A stretch of DNA of 64,000 nucleotides from Paenibacillus sp. MAHUQ-63 (GCF_028765165.1 NZ_JARADB010000001.1:1178001-1242000); one strand, 5' to 3'; shown: positions 1 through 9,038, counted from the first letter of the stretch. Numbers and translations are program-made. Notes: generated by a model from the sequence alone, not told the origin.

Positions 1-630
1 GGAAATCAACTTGGCAAGTTTCTCGAGTCGCTGCGGGGGAAAATGTCCCTGCGCAAAGTTGCCAGCAAAAGCGGCCTTTCCCATGCCTATATACGAGATT
101 TGGAGCTAGGACGTAATCGTACCACGAATGACATCATCAAGCCATCTCCTGACACCTTGCGTAAGCTTTCGCAAGCTTATCAGTATCCATATACAGATCT
201 TTTGATGAAAGCGGGTTATTTGGAGGAAGCGTCGTCCATGCAAACGAATCGGGACATCCGGTTGGAGCATATATGGTACGTGGAGTTCGGCGCGAAATCT
301 ATTAAATATTATTCGGCTGAAGGTGTCGTGGAAGAAAACGTAGAATCTCTCGTAGCTTTTACGAGTTTCATAGAAGCACTGATGGAGCAGCAATTTGCGA
401 AAGTGGATATGCATCTGTTTGTGAATCTGAACAAAATAAAAAAGTATGCCCCCGCAGAGGGCAAACTTTATTTCGATGAACATGCAGATCATTATGTCGG
501 TATTGCCGCACTGCCGCAAATGAAATACCATCAGACACTGCTTGAGTACGAGGCCAGGAACAACGGTCTTCCCGCAGAGGTTGAAGCCGGCTCCCGCCGT
601 TCATCTTTGAAAACGAAATTCCTTACTTAA
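1..630 (+). CDS. XRE-family helix-turn-helix regulator (5' end outside window)
   Basis: The frame is open from base 1, and the residues before the first ATG (NQLGKFLESLRGK, then MSLRKVA) already belong to an HTH_3 domain, so the gene starts upstream and the ATG at 43 is internal. The helix-turn-helix covers about the first 60 visible residues (SLRKVASKSGLSHAYIRDLE, then PSPDTLRKLSQAY), the pattern of Cro/CI-type DNA-binding proteins. The remaining ~130 residues match no family I recognise. They could be a sensing or oligomerisation region. The last 30 bases overlap the convergent membrane-protein gene. Its target is unknown. The DNA-binding call is firm, any role is not. Confidence 0.85.
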   Translation, partial: GNQLGKFLESLRGKMSLRKVASKSGLSHAYIRDLELGRNRTTNDIIKPSPDTLRKLSQAYQYPYTDLLMKAGYLEEASSMQTNRDIRLEHIWYVEFGAKSIKYYSAEGVVEENVESLVAFTSFIEALMEQQFAKVDMHLFVNLNKIKKYAPAEGKLYFDEHADHYVGIAALPQMKYHQTLLEYEARNNGLPAEVEAGSRRSSLKTKFLT

Positions 631-1230
631 CATCGCATAAACGAATAGCACCGTCGCCATCCCTAACAATTGAACAGGCATCAAAGCGCTGATGACGTTC
701 TCGGGCGAGGCATGCCGATGGAGAATTCCGACGATCACAACCGCGATATATAAGTAGAAGCCCGCATTTTCTTTGGATAACGGAATCCGGGTATAGTGCG
801 TAAGAAAGGTGAATCCCAGCCGGAGCTTGCGCATGCCGATCAGGACGGCGCATTTGGCGATGAGGATCATCGTCAGAACGGTAACGGATGCTTGCGGATT
901 CGCCAGCAATTCGGTATACGGGGTAAGAGATACCCATTGGCAGAGGAGAAGTACGCCCGTAGATACGATGATCGATACCACATAGCCGGATACGGCGATA
1001 ACGATTGCAGGTATCAGACGAAATTTCCAAACGGCCATGAGCAGGAAACCAAGAATGCTTATGTACAAGATAGGCCACTGGTCGAACCTGGTTACGATCG
1101 CCCCGGCGCAAGCGGCTAGCGATACAGCCAGCCAATGTGGTTTTACTTTTTGTCTGAACAGTACTAATGACAGCAGGATCATGGGAACAAAATCAAAACA
1201 GGTTAGTATATATTCCGCCCATGTTAACAA
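601..1230 (-). CDS. Multi-pass membrane protein, possibly a kinase-less sensor module
   Basis: This 209-residue protein has six or seven hydrophobic segments and ends in a short basic tail (SKEFRFQR). The TTG start at 1228-1230 is chosen because GAGGGG lies 7 bases upstream, and no in-frame ATG lies near the N-terminus. The layout resembles the membrane half of AgrC/LytS-like sensor kinases, but no histidine-kinase or ATPase part follows. It is divergent from a LytTR response regulator about 150 bases away, and its 3' end overlaps the XRE gene by 30 bases. Function is unknown. A sensor role is inferred only from its neighbour. Confidence 0.7.
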   Translation of the reverse strand: MLTWAEYILTCFDFVPMILLSLVLFRQKVKPHWLAVSLAACAGAIVTRFDQWPILYISILGFLLMAVWKFRLIPAIVIAVSGYVVSIIVSTGVLLLCQWVSLTPYTELLANPQASVTVLTMILIAKCAVLIGMRKLRLGFTFLTHYTRIPLSKENAGFYLYIAVVIVGILHRHASPENVISALMPVQLLGMATVLFVYAMLSKEFRFQR

Positions 1231-1407
1231 TTACAATCCCCTCATTTCTAAGCTTGCTTCCAGGAGATTACACTCACTTATCTACATCTGGTAATTATAC
1301 AGCATAACGAAGCTTTATCGTTTAATGTGGACTAAGATGGCAGTTTCTGCGCATAAGTTGACAGCAAGCATTGGCGAATGAGCGGAGGAAGGAAGTGCGA
1401 TGATCGT

Positions 1408-2190
1408 ATGGGGCATCGTTTCACGGTTGCCATCGTCGAAGATAATTATTGGGTAGGCCAGCTGCTCAAGAGCTATAGCGAGCAATGCGGGCTGCGCGTA
1501 ACTGCGGTCGTTTCCGACGGCGAACAATTCATCAGCCAATATGAGCAGCTGCGTCCGGATATCCTGCTTGTCGATATCGGACTCGAAGGCTCCCTGGACG
1601 GCATTGCGATGGTGCGGTCCTTACACAGCGCGGGCTACCGGCCTAAGGTCATTATGGTCAGCGGTACGACCAATATCGAGCATATCCTCACAAGCTTTCA
1701 CGACCTGGATTCGCTTTACTTCTTGTCCAAGCCTGTGCTGCTGCCCAAATTTCAAGCGGCTATCCGCAAAGCCATCGATGAAATACAGTCGGAACGCAGC
1801 CAGTTGAGCGCAATGCCGACTCCCGTGCCAACAACATGGATTACTGTCAAAAATCAGAAATCGCATCTGCCGATCTCGGAGGAATCGATCCTCTTCGTTG
1901 AGAAGGAGGATAAACGGTTGACCCGGGTTCATCTGATGAACGGCGCCCAAGTGGAGACCAGCACGAATTTATCGGAAATCGCGGCCCAGAGCTCTCCCCT
2001 CATATTCAGCCCGTTCAAAGGATTTCTCGTCAATCTGCGGCACGTTGTCTCCTATGTCAAAGAAAGCGGATTTCCCGCTTCCCGCCGGTTTCTTATCCAT
2101 TTGAATCATACACCGGTATTAGTTCCGCTAAGCCGCAGCCTGCAAAAAGAGTTCGGACAACTGCTGCAGAACATGGCCGTCAAGAACTGA
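1408..2190 (+). CDS. LytTR-family response regulator
   Basis: The N-terminal receiver domain (about residues 1-125) has the acidic pocket EDN at 11-13, the phospho-acceptor Asp56 in LLVDIG, and the conserved Lys in SKPV. The C-terminal half (about 145-255) fits a LytTR DNA-binding domain (ISEESILFVEKEDKR, then FKGFLVNLRHVVSYV). The ATG at 1408 is preferred because it sits just before beta-strand 1 and GGAGGAAGGAAG lies about 12 bases upstream. An in-frame ATG at 1378 has no ribosome binding site. No sensor kinase is visible nearby. The only adjacent membrane protein lacks a kinase domain. LytTR regulators usually control competence, virulence or wall genes, but the target here is unknown. Confidence 0.88.
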   Translation: MGHRFTVAIVEDNYWVGQLLKSYSEQCGLRVTAVVSDGEQFISQYEQLRPDILLVDIGLEGSLDGIAMVRSLHSAGYRPKVIMVSGTTNIEHILTSFHDLDSLYFLSKPVLLPKFQAAIRKAIDEIQSERSQLSAMPTPVPTTWITVKNQKSHLPISEESILFVEKEDKRLTRVHLMNGAQVETSTNLSEIAAQSSPLIFSPFKGFLVNLRHVVSYVKESGFPASRRFLIHLNHTPVLVPLSRSLQKEFGQLLQNMAVKN

Positions 2191-2202
2191 ACATCTGGAG
2201 CC

Positions 2203-2243
2203 AAACAAAAGGCTGCTAACTTCCAACTAAGGAAGAAGCAGCC
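2203..2243 (-). terminator. Hairpin terminator after the CxxC protein gene
   Basis: GGCTGCT (2211-2217) pairs with AGCAGCC (2237-2243), with an inner TTCC/GGAA pair. Read on the minus strand, the stem is followed by TTTTGTTTGG, as expected for a factor-independent terminator of the minus-strand gene ending at 2313. The hairpin may also stop + strand transcription from the response regulator, although that side has no T run. Confidence 0.65.
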
Positions 2244-2312
2244 CTATCTACTAGCAAGAACCTCAAGACCGCACGGCCCCTCGATCGTTAAACGTGTTTA
2301 ACTTTGGGGTCC

Positions 2313-2735
2313 CTACATCCTCTTGGAGGTTTTTTTGTTTTTCAGCTTATCCCGGCGCACACTCAGCATCTTCAACCGTTTCATCAACTGGTCTTCCCAC
2401 TCGGCGTCGTTCAAGGACTTGGCCACACCCAGCAGATCAAGCGCCATATCAATTTGGCTGCGTACAATATCCAAAGGCTCCTCGCCCTCATGATTCACAC
2501 AATTATCGTGCAGCAGATGGTCTTTGCCATCGACATACTCAACGAAATCAACTTCAGCAGCGCCATCCCCGTGGGCATACTCCGCCAATATTTCATATTC
2601 ATTTTCCACCAGATAATGAACCTCAATGCGGTGACATACCGGGCAGAAGAGGATGGGCACATTGTGAATTTGCGTACGAATGTGCTTGAGCGTGCCTTTC
2701 GTGCCTATCATACTAGCTCCACAACAAAAACTCAT
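2313..2735 (-). CDS. Small CxxC zinc-ribbon-like protein of unknown function
   Basis: This 140-residue soluble protein begins MSFCCGASM and has a second cysteine pair in FCPVCHR, a likely structural zinc site of the YgiT/zinc-ribbon kind. The acidic middle (EYAHGDGAAEVDFVEYVDGKD) is followed by a helical, lysine-rich C-terminus (DKLKNKKTSKRM). The start at 2735 is chosen because AAGGAG lies 8 bases upstream. A GTG three codons earlier would be too close to that site. It appears to be a single-gene unit with its own terminator. I do not recognise a function. A metal-binding protein-protein or nucleic-acid adaptor is only a guess. Confidence 0.75.
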   Translation of the reverse strand: MSFCCGASMIGTKGTLKHIRTQIHNVPILFCPVCHRIEVHYLVENEYEILAEYAHGDGAAEVDFVEYVDGKDHLLHDNCVNHEGEEPLDIVRSQIDMALDLLGVAKSLNDAEWEDQLMKRLKMLSVRRDKLKNKKTSKRM

Positions 2736-2953
2736 CGTAATCACTCCTTAGCGCTTTCCGCGGAGGAAAGCCGGCATCGTCAGTATCATCTTCGTTTTCC
2801 CGGATTAGTCCAATATATTCGCCGGAAAAGGTTGAAATTCCTTTTTTGCGGGACATCTAGATTTTAGCAATCCGCGCATATTTTGCTGGGTGGGGGCGAA
2901 TACTTTTACAGTCAATCAGCCGTTGAAAATTATGTCAGGAAAGAGGAACCGGC

Positions 2954-3448
2954 TTGAAGTCTTCACCTGCTCAGGACGATAAAATTCCGGTGCGATATCA
3001 GAAGGACTTCCTTCATCTTATGGCCTTAGGCGCGCATTCGCTCTATGCATATTGGGAAATTTCCGACAGGCGCAAATGGCTGGTCTCGCAGCATTTCCAG
3101 TGCGATTACCGGGACATGCCGAGCATCCTGCGTTTGTACGACGTCACCGATGTGATCTTTGGCGGCGATAACGCTCATGCCAGCTGGGATATGCAGGCGC
3201 AGCCGGATACGAATAACTGGTACTTCCATCAGTTGAGCGCGAATCGCAGCTACATCGTGGATGTCGGCACCTATACCTGGGAGCGCGAATTCATTCCCCT
3301 GCTGCGCTCCAATTGCGCTGTCACGCCAAGAGATACCGAAGCAGCGTGGGAAGGCCCGAAGACACCGGCTCAGCCGGATACGGGGGCCTCGCCAAGCGTG
3401 CCGCTCGTTTACGAAAACATTCAAGCCTACTCTCCTTATGCGAGGTGA
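2954..3448 (+). CDS. DUF4912 domain protein, first copy
   Basis: This 164-residue protein carries the DUF4912 signature: LHLMALGAHSLYAYWEIS near residues 21-38, LRLYDVTD in the middle, and the strand-rich segment SYIVDVGTYTWEREFIPLLRS. The family has no proven activity and is found next to or fused with GH57/DUF1957 and glycosyltransferase proteins. The start is TTG at 2954 behind AAAGAGG. The stop overlaps the GTG start of the next gene (GTGA at 3445-3448), which indicates translational coupling. A second copy of the same pair lies at 9039-12484. An accessory or carbohydrate-binding role for the coupled enzyme is inferred from this conserved pairing. Confidence 0.88.
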   Translation: MKSSPAQDDKIPVRYQKDFLHLMALGAHSLYAYWEISDRRKWLVSQHFQCDYRDMPSILRLYDVTDVIFGGDNAHASWDMQAQPDTNNWYFHQLSANRSYIVDVGTYTWEREFIPLLRSNCAVTPRDTEAAWEGPKTPAQPDTGASPSVPLVYENIQAYSPYAR

Positions 3449-6192
3449 CTTACGCTTTGATCGATCGCATCAAGCCGAAGCCGGAGCCGAAGGGATATTT
3501 CGCACTTGTGCTGCATGCTCATCTTCCCTATCTCCTCCTTCGGGAACAGGAGACATTAGAAGCGCCATGGTTCATTGAAGCCATGACAGGAACGTATTTA
3601 CCGATACTGGACGTTATCCAACAGCTTGTACAGGATGAAACGCGCTTCCGCATCACCCTTGCCTTGACACCGACGCTTCTCTCCCTATTCAGCGATCCGC
3701 TCCTGCAAGCCAAGTACCGTCGAGCCCTCAGCGAGCGGATCGCGCAGGCCGAAGAGCAGGTTCGTTCGCTAATGACCCCCTCGCTCCTGCCGCTGGCCAA
3801 ACAGCATGCGCTTCAGCTTCAGACGCTCCAGACCTTGTACGAAAGCTTCCAGGGTAATTTGATTGCGGCCTTCAAGCACTATCAAGAGCTTGGCTATGTG
3901 GAGATTGTCACATCCGCCGCGACGCACGCCTATTTGCCGCTGATGAGCACCGCGGAGGGGGTCCGTGCTCAAGTCCTGACGGCCGTCAGAGACTACGAGC
4001 GCCACTTCGGGCTGAAGCCCCGCGGCATGTGGTTACCCGGCTGCGGCTATACGCCTGGTTTGGAGCGGATTCTGAAGCAAGCCGGCATCCGCTACTTCTT
4101 CACGGATGCCCTCGCCGTGCAATTCGCATCGCCGCAGCCCCTTCGGGGACTGCTGGCACCGACCCTGACGCCCTATGGCGTCATGGCGTTTCCCTGCGGC
4201 TCCGCCGCCATGGAGAGAGCCGGGCAAGCGGCAAGCAGGGCGAGCAAAGATGATGCCGGTATTCCGCTGCATCCGTTGCTTGCCCTGGAGAAGGCCGGAG
4301 ACGATGCCGATGCCTACATCGCCAAGCTGGGCAGGCAGGCCGTACGGGGGTGCCGCTGGCTGGACCGGGAGCCGCTTATTACGGCTGCCTATGACGCGGA
4401 GCTGTTCGGACAAGGGCGGCAGCAGGGCCCGCTCTTCCTGGATCAGCTCTGCCGCAAACTATTCCACGAACATTCCGGGGTCAAAATGGTAACACCCGGC
4501 GAATACCTCGAGGAATACGAGTCCGCAGGTACCGCCCAGTTGAACGAATCCAGCCTGGGCCGGGAGTCGCTCTTTCACCCATGGCTGCACGGCGGCTGTG
4601 ATTGGATCTACCGGCACCTGCACCAAGCCGAGAAGCGTATGGTTCAGCTGGCGACAAGTCATGAGCATCTCGCCCGTCACGGCAAGCTGGATGCCGCCGT
4701 TCTCAAGCGGGCTTTGAATCAGGCGGCACGCGAGCTGATGCTGGCGCAGTCCAGCGATTGGGCGCTCATGATGCGGCCGGAATCCGTTCTAAGCGAGTAT
4801 GCCGCTGAACGGACGACCGCACATCTCGGCTGTTTCCACCGCCTATGCGACCAGATCGAACGCCAGACGGTAGACGAGAGTTGGCTGGCTTCCATTGAAG
4901 AGGCGGACCGTTGCTTGCCGGATATTCACTATCGCGACTATGTAAGTATTCGGCAGCTCTCCCCTGTTCCCATTATGGAGCGCCGCCAAGATTGGGACGC
5001 TGTGCTGGCGGAGACGCAGCACAGCGCCAATGTGTTCATGCTCGCCTGGGAATATCCGCCTAAGCAAGTCGGCGGTTTATCCAAGGCGGTTCATGAGCTG
5101 GCCGAGGCGCTCGCCGCCCGCGGTGAGATTGTGCATGTCGTCACGACGGCCCATGACGGCGCACCTTCCTTCGAGAAGATGAACGGCGTATACGTTCACC
5201 GGCTCCCTGTGGAACATTCGGGGCCTACACCTTTTTACCACTGGACGTTCGAACTGAATCTGGCGATGACGGACCACCTCGTCCGCTGGCATGAAAGCGG
5301 CGGCCGCATCGACCTGCTGCATGCGCATGACTGGATGGTGTTCCATGCCGCTAGAGAAATCAAGACCAGCTACGGCATTCCGCTCATTGCGACCATCCAT
5401 GCGACCGAATGGGGACGCAACCAAGGCCATCTGCACTCGGAGCTGCAGCGAAATATTCATGAGATCGAATGGAAGCTGACCTATGAGGCCGACCGCGTTT
5501 TTGTTTGCAGCTCCTATATGAAAGAGGAGATCGTGCGCATCTTCCAGCTCCCGGTGGAGAAGGTAAGCGTTCATCACAACGGGATTCGGCTTCCCGCTCC
5601 AACCGATGCAAGCGAGCGTCCTCCCGCTCTTGCCGGAGAGGATCCGATCATTTTCTATATCGGCAGACTCGTGTATGAGAAAGGCGTTCACGTGCTCATC
5701 GAGGCGATGCCCTCGATCCTCGCGCAGGTGCCCCAAGCGAAGCTCGTCATCGCCGGATCAGGTCCGATGGAGCCTGAGCTGCGCGCTGCCGCCGCCCGCT
5801 TGCACGATCGCGTACTTTTTACCGGCTTCATCGATGACGACTACCGGGCACAGCTCTATCGAGCTGCCTCCGTCTGCGTCATTCCCAGCCTCTACGAGCC
5901 TTTCGGCATCGTTGCCTTGGAAGCCATGGCACACCGCAAGCCGCTCGTGCTCTCGGATACGGGCGGTCTGGCGGAGATTATCCGGCACGGTGTGGACGGC
6001 TACAAGGCGCTGCCTGGACATGCGGACTCGCTCTCTTGGCACATTACGGAACTGCTGCTGCAGCCCCGCGTGGCTGTCAAGCTGGCAGACAGCGCCTACA
6101 ACTTACTGCAGAAGCGTTATCAATGGGACCGCATCGCTCAGGAGATTCAGGAGGAATACAGGAAGCTGACCTATGAACTTGTCGTCACTTAA
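3445..6192 (+). CDS. GH57-like (degenerate) / GT4 glycosyltransferase fusion, first copy
   Basis: A 915-residue two-domain protein. Residues 1 to ~500 are a GH57/DUF1957 alpha-glucan branching-enzyme fold: LHAHLPYL near the N-terminus, SAATHAYLPL, MWLPGCGY at 195-202, YDAELFG at 316-322 and ARELMLAQSSDW. Residues ~528-915 are a GT4 synthase (MLAWEYPPKQVGGL, HAHDW, GRLVYEKGVH, EPFGIVALEAM). The nucleophile position is Gly199 (codon 4039-4041), where the second copy has Glu191. The HWW after ELFG is also replaced by QGR, and the loop with GYPGDADYREYYRD is absent. The transferase half looks intact, while the hydrolase half is probably inactive. The start is the GTG overlapping the upstream DUF4912 stop. 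Substrate is unproven. An ADP- or UDP-glucose dependent alpha-glucan synthase is likely. Confidence 0.88.
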   Translation: MTYALIDRIKPKPEPKGYFALVLHAHLPYLLLREQETLEAPWFIEAMTGTYLPILDVIQQLVQDETRFRITLALTPTLLSLFSDPLLQAKYRRALSERIAQAEEQVRSLMTPSLLPLAKQHALQLQTLQTLYESFQGNLIAAFKHYQELGYVEIVTSAATHAYLPLMSTAEGVRAQVLTAVRDYERHFGLKPRGMWLPGCGYTPGLERILKQAGIRYFFTDALAVQFASPQPLRGLLAPTLTPYGVMAFPCGSAAMERAGQAASRASKDDAGIPLHPLLALEKAGDDADAYIAKLGRQAVRGCRWLDREPLITAAYDAELFGQGRQQGPLFLDQLCRKLFHEHSGVKMVTPGEYLEEYESAGTAQLNESSLGRESLFHPWLHGGCDWIYRHLHQAEKRMVQLATSHEHLARHGKLDAAVLKRALNQAARELMLAQSSDWALMMRPESVLSEYAAERTTAHLGCFHRLCDQIERQTVDESWLASIEEADRCLPDIHYRDYVSIRQLSPVPIMERRQDWDAVLAETQHSANVFMLAWEYPPKQVGGLSKAVHELAEALAARGEIVHVVTTAHDGAPSFEKMNGVYVHRLPVEHSGPTPFYHWTFELNLAMTDHLVRWHESGGRIDLLHAHDWMVFHAAREIKTSYGIPLIATIHATEWGRNQGHLHSELQRNIHEIEWKLTYEADRVFVCSSYMKEEIVRIFQLPVEKVSVHHNGIRLPAPTDASERPPALAGEDPIIFYIGRLVYEKGVHVLIEAMPSILAQVPQAKLVIAGSGPMEPELRAAAARLHDRVLFTGFIDDDYRAQLYRAASVCVIPSLYEPFGIVALEAMAHRKPLVLSDTGGLAEIIRHGVDGYKALPGHADSLSWHITELLLQPRVAVKLADSAYNLLQKRYQWDRIAQEIQEEYRKLTYELVVT

Positions 6193-6222
6193 ACACTAGG
6201 CTGCAAATAAGGAGGTTCCCAT

Positions 6223-8631
6223 ATGAAGGCTGTTATTATGGCTGGAGGCAAGGGCACGCGGCTTCGTCCCCTTACTTGCCATCTTCCCAAACCCATGGTG
6301 CCTCTCCTGGGAAGACCCTGCATGGCTTATATTATCGAATTGCTGCATAAGCACGGCATTCGTGACATCGCCGTCACGCTGCAGTACAAGCCCGAAGTGA
6401 TCCGCAACTATTTCGGCGACGGCGAAGGGTATGACGTGAAGCTTCACTACTATGAAGAGACGACCCCGCTGGGGACAGCCGGAAGTGTCAAGCAAGCGCA
6501 TGAATTTCTGAACGATACGTTCATCGTCATCAGCGGGGATGCGTTGACCGATTTCGACTTGCATGAGGCTCTTGCCTTCCATAAGGAGAAGAAAGCCAAA
6601 GCCACTCTTCTGCTGACCCGCGTCTCCCATCCGCTGGAGTACGGCGTCGTCATGACCGACGAGAGCGGCCGCATCACCCGGTTTCTCGAGAAGCCCAGCT
6701 GGGGGGAAGTATTCAGCGATACCGTCAATACGGGCATTTACATCTGCGAACCGGAAATTTTGAACAGGGTGCCGTTCGATCAGGAATTCGACTTCAGCAC
6801 GCAGCTGTTCCCGGCCCTGCTTCAGGATCAAGAAGGGCTGTACGGCTATGTCTCCCCCAGGTATTGGATGGATATCGGCAACCTGCAGCAGTACAGGCAA
6901 ACGCAATTCGATATGCTGGACGGCAAAGTGCAGCTTGACATTCATGGTACGGAGCTGCGTCCCGGCGTCTACATCGCAGACGGCGTAGAGACGAGCTCTT
7001 CCGCCCGCATCGTCGGTCCGGCCTACATCGGTCCTGGAAGTCACATCGGCGATGAGGTGGAGATTGGCGAGTACTGCATCGTAGGGAGCAATAACCGGCT
7101 GGCCAAGGGAAGCAAGCTTACCCGCAGCGTGCTGTGGGATCATAACCACTTGCTGCCGAACAATGAATTGTCCGGTTCTACGCTAACCAGCCGAATCATT
7201 TGCAAAGAAGCCTCCTTCCTCGGTGAAGGCTCCGTCATAGGCAACCACGTGATCATCGGGGCGAACAGCCGCGTCGAGCCTCACGTGAAAATATGGCCGC
7301 ATAAACAAATTCGCGATAAATCCCGTCTTCATTCATCTTATATATGGGGAGATCACGCCGCTAGAACGCTATACCGAACCAGCGGCGTAAGCGGCTTACC
7401 CAACTTGGAACTCACTCCCGAAATGGCCGCCAGATTCGGCACCGCCTACGGGGCCACGCTAGCTTCCGGCCATACGCTGACCGTCAGCTGCGCCCCGAAT
7501 GCGTTCACTCGCTTATTGAAGCGAACGTTGACCGCCAGCCTCCAATCCGTGGGGACGCACGTGATTGATCTCGGGGATTGCCTCGCGCCCGCCGCCTCCT
7601 TCGCGATCCGGCAGTTGGGCGCCGCCGGAGGCATTCATCTCGATTGGTCCGGCAGCGAGAACGAAGCCTGCCGGCTGGCGTGCATGGACGCCGAAGGACT
7701 GCCCATCACCAGAGCCGCCGAACGCAAGGTGGAGAACAGCTTCTGGCAGGAGGACTACGGACGCGCTTCCATGAAGCAGCTGGGCAGCTACCGGGATGAA
7801 ACGCATTGGCTGCGAACGTATGTGGATGCGCTCTCCCGGGAAATCGCCGAAGAAGCCGACAGCTCGCGCACCCCTGCCCTGCGTATCGTTGTCCAAGCCA
7901 GTGCTTGGCTGCAGCCGTACCTGCTGCCCTTCTTCGAGAATTTGGGCAGCGAAACGGTCCATGTATCTGCCGCCGCGCTGCAGGAGCCGCTTCCCGTCTT
8001 CACTTCGATGACCGGAGCCGATCTCGGGCTCCATATTTCCGATGACGGGCGGACGCTGCAGCTCATTACCGAGCAAGGGGAAATCGTCGATCCCGATATG
8101 CAGACGGTTTTCCTCTACCTGTGCTACCTGCACGGCCGCCCTGGCACGACGATAGGTGCTCCGGTCAGCGCCCCCGCGCTCCTGGAGAGCATGGCCGAAG
8201 GGCTGGGAGCGACAATCGTGCGAACCAAAGAATGGGAGCGCGCCATCTTGGAAGCGACGCCTGAAGCGCGGATGCACCCGCTGTTCGACTCGCTTCTGGC
8301 CATTGGACTCGTTGTCCTTCATCTGAATCGAACCGGAAGACCGCTCTCCGAGCTTCTGGCGATGATTCCGAGCTTCTATCTGCACCGCGAAGCCATCGAC
8401 TGCCCTTGGGAAGCGAAGGGCCAGGTGATGCGCAGCATGATGGAACGATCCAAAAATACGCCCGTCGATCTTGTTGACGGCATCAAATTTTATCACGATA
8501 ACGGGTGGATTCTACTGCTGCCTGACAGCGACGATCCCGTTGTTCAGCTCATCGCCCAATCCGCAGACCGGACGGCAGCCCGGGAGCTTGTACAGTCTTA
8601 TCGAAACCACATTCTAAATGCGCTGCAATAA
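6223..8631 (+). CDS. NDP-sugar pyrophosphorylase fused to a degenerate phosphomannomutase-like domain
   Basis: An 802-residue protein. Residues 1 to ~235 are a nucleotidyltransferase (GGKGTRLRP at 8-16, LPKPMVPL, GTAGSV). Residues ~250-365 are left-handed beta-helix repeats. Residues ~385-800 align with alpha-D-phosphohexomutases. In the mutase part the catalytic TASHNP position reads GGIHLDWSGSEN (470-481), and the metal-binding DGDADR reads DDGRTL (607-612), so mutase activity is unlikely. Database relatives are usually called mannose-1-phosphate guanylyltransferase, but glucose-1-phosphate is an equally possible substrate given the alpha-glucan neighbours. The start ATG follows AAGGAGG. 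The gene sits 30 bases after the first GH57/GT4 fusion, probably in the same operon, and could supply its sugar donor. Confidence 0.87.
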   Translation: MKAVIMAGGKGTRLRPLTCHLPKPMVPLLGRPCMAYIIELLHKHGIRDIAVTLQYKPEVIRNYFGDGEGYDVKLHYYEETTPLGTAGSVKQAHEFLNDTFIVISGDALTDFDLHEALAFHKEKKAKATLLLTRVSHPLEYGVVMTDESGRITRFLEKPSWGEVFSDTVNTGIYICEPEILNRVPFDQEFDFSTQLFPALLQDQEGLYGYVSPRYWMDIGNLQQYRQTQFDMLDGKVQLDIHGTELRPGVYIADGVETSSSARIVGPAYIGPGSHIGDEVEIGEYCIVGSNNRLAKGSKLTRSVLWDHNHLLPNNELSGSTLTSRIICKEASFLGEGSVIGNHVIIGANSRVEPHVKIWPHKQIRDKSRLHSSYIWGDHAARTLYRTSGVSGLPNLELTPEMAARFGTAYGATLASGHTLTVSCAPNAFTRLLKRTLTASLQSVGTHVIDLGDCLAPAASFAIRQLGAAGGIHLDWSGSENEACRLACMDAEGLPITRAAERKVENSFWQEDYGRASMKQLGSYRDETHWLRTYVDALSREIAEEADSSRTPALRIVVQASAWLQPYLLPFFENLGSETVHVSAAALQEPLPVFTSMTGADLGLHISDDGRTLQLITEQGEIVDPDMQTVFLYLCYLHGRPGTTIGAPVSAPALLESMAEGLGATIVRTKEWERAILEATPEARMHPLFDSLLAIGLVVLHLNRTGRPLSELLAMIPSFYLHREAIDCPWEAKGQVMRSMMERSKNTPVDLVDGIKFYHDNGWILLLPDSDDPVVQLIAQSADRTAARELVQSYRNHILNALQ

Positions 8632-8697
8632 GCATAAGATATGACAGACATATCCAAACCGGGTGTTTCGAAGTCTTAAGATGAAGGGGAGAGCGGC

Positions 8698-8916
8698 GTG
8701 AATATGATTCCCAGCGTTTCCAGGCAGATTGCTTTTATCCAGTATGACGATCAGTCTTCTAGTATGACGGTTCAATATCATACCGGTTTCAAAGCATCCT
8801 ATACGAACATTAAACAGGATGACTATCTGTCGATCCTATCTTCAGTCAACCGATATGATTCTTTAATGCGACTGACGGAAACCCGTTTTATGGAAGACCA
8901 GCCTCCGGCGAAGTAG
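8698..8916 (+). CDS. KTSC-domain-like small protein
   Basis: This 72-residue protein has the pattern of KTSC-type small domains: IAFIQYDDQSSSMTVQYHTG followed by ASYTNIKQDDYLSILSS. These domains are found alone or beside nucleic-acid enzymes and have no settled function. The GTG start at 8698 follows AAGGGGAG, and an ATG two codons later is possible. It lies 66 bases after the nucleotidyltransferase gene and is followed at once by a terminator, so it looks like the last gene of the first alpha-glucan transcription unit. The KTSC assignment rests on pattern only. Confidence 0.7.
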   Translation: MNMIPSVSRQIAFIQYDDQSSSMTVQYHTGFKASYTNIKQDDYLSILSSVNRYDSLMRLTETRFMEDQPPAK

Positions 8917-8930
8917 CGAGGATACAGGAG

Positions 8931-8968
8931 ATCTCCCCTTTTGTATAAAAGGCGGAGATTTTTCGTTT
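8931..8968 (+). terminator. Terminator separating the two alpha-glucan modules
   Basis: ATCTCC-CCTTTT pairs with AAAAGG-CGGAGAT around a short loop, and the stem is followed by TTTTTCGTTT. This is a typical factor-independent terminator and ends the first module (DUF4912 to the KTSC-like gene) before the second DUF4912 gene at 9039. Confidence 0.8.
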
Positions 8969-9038
8969 CGCGGGTGCATATGCTACAATATTGTCCACAG
9001 GTTTTCCCGGTTATTTGCCATAATTATCCTGAGAAAAG

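Noticed and set aside
2292..2867. Two + strand open frames over the CxxC protein gene
   Set aside because: They are antisense shadows. The minus-strand frame has a good ribosome binding site and cysteine motifs.
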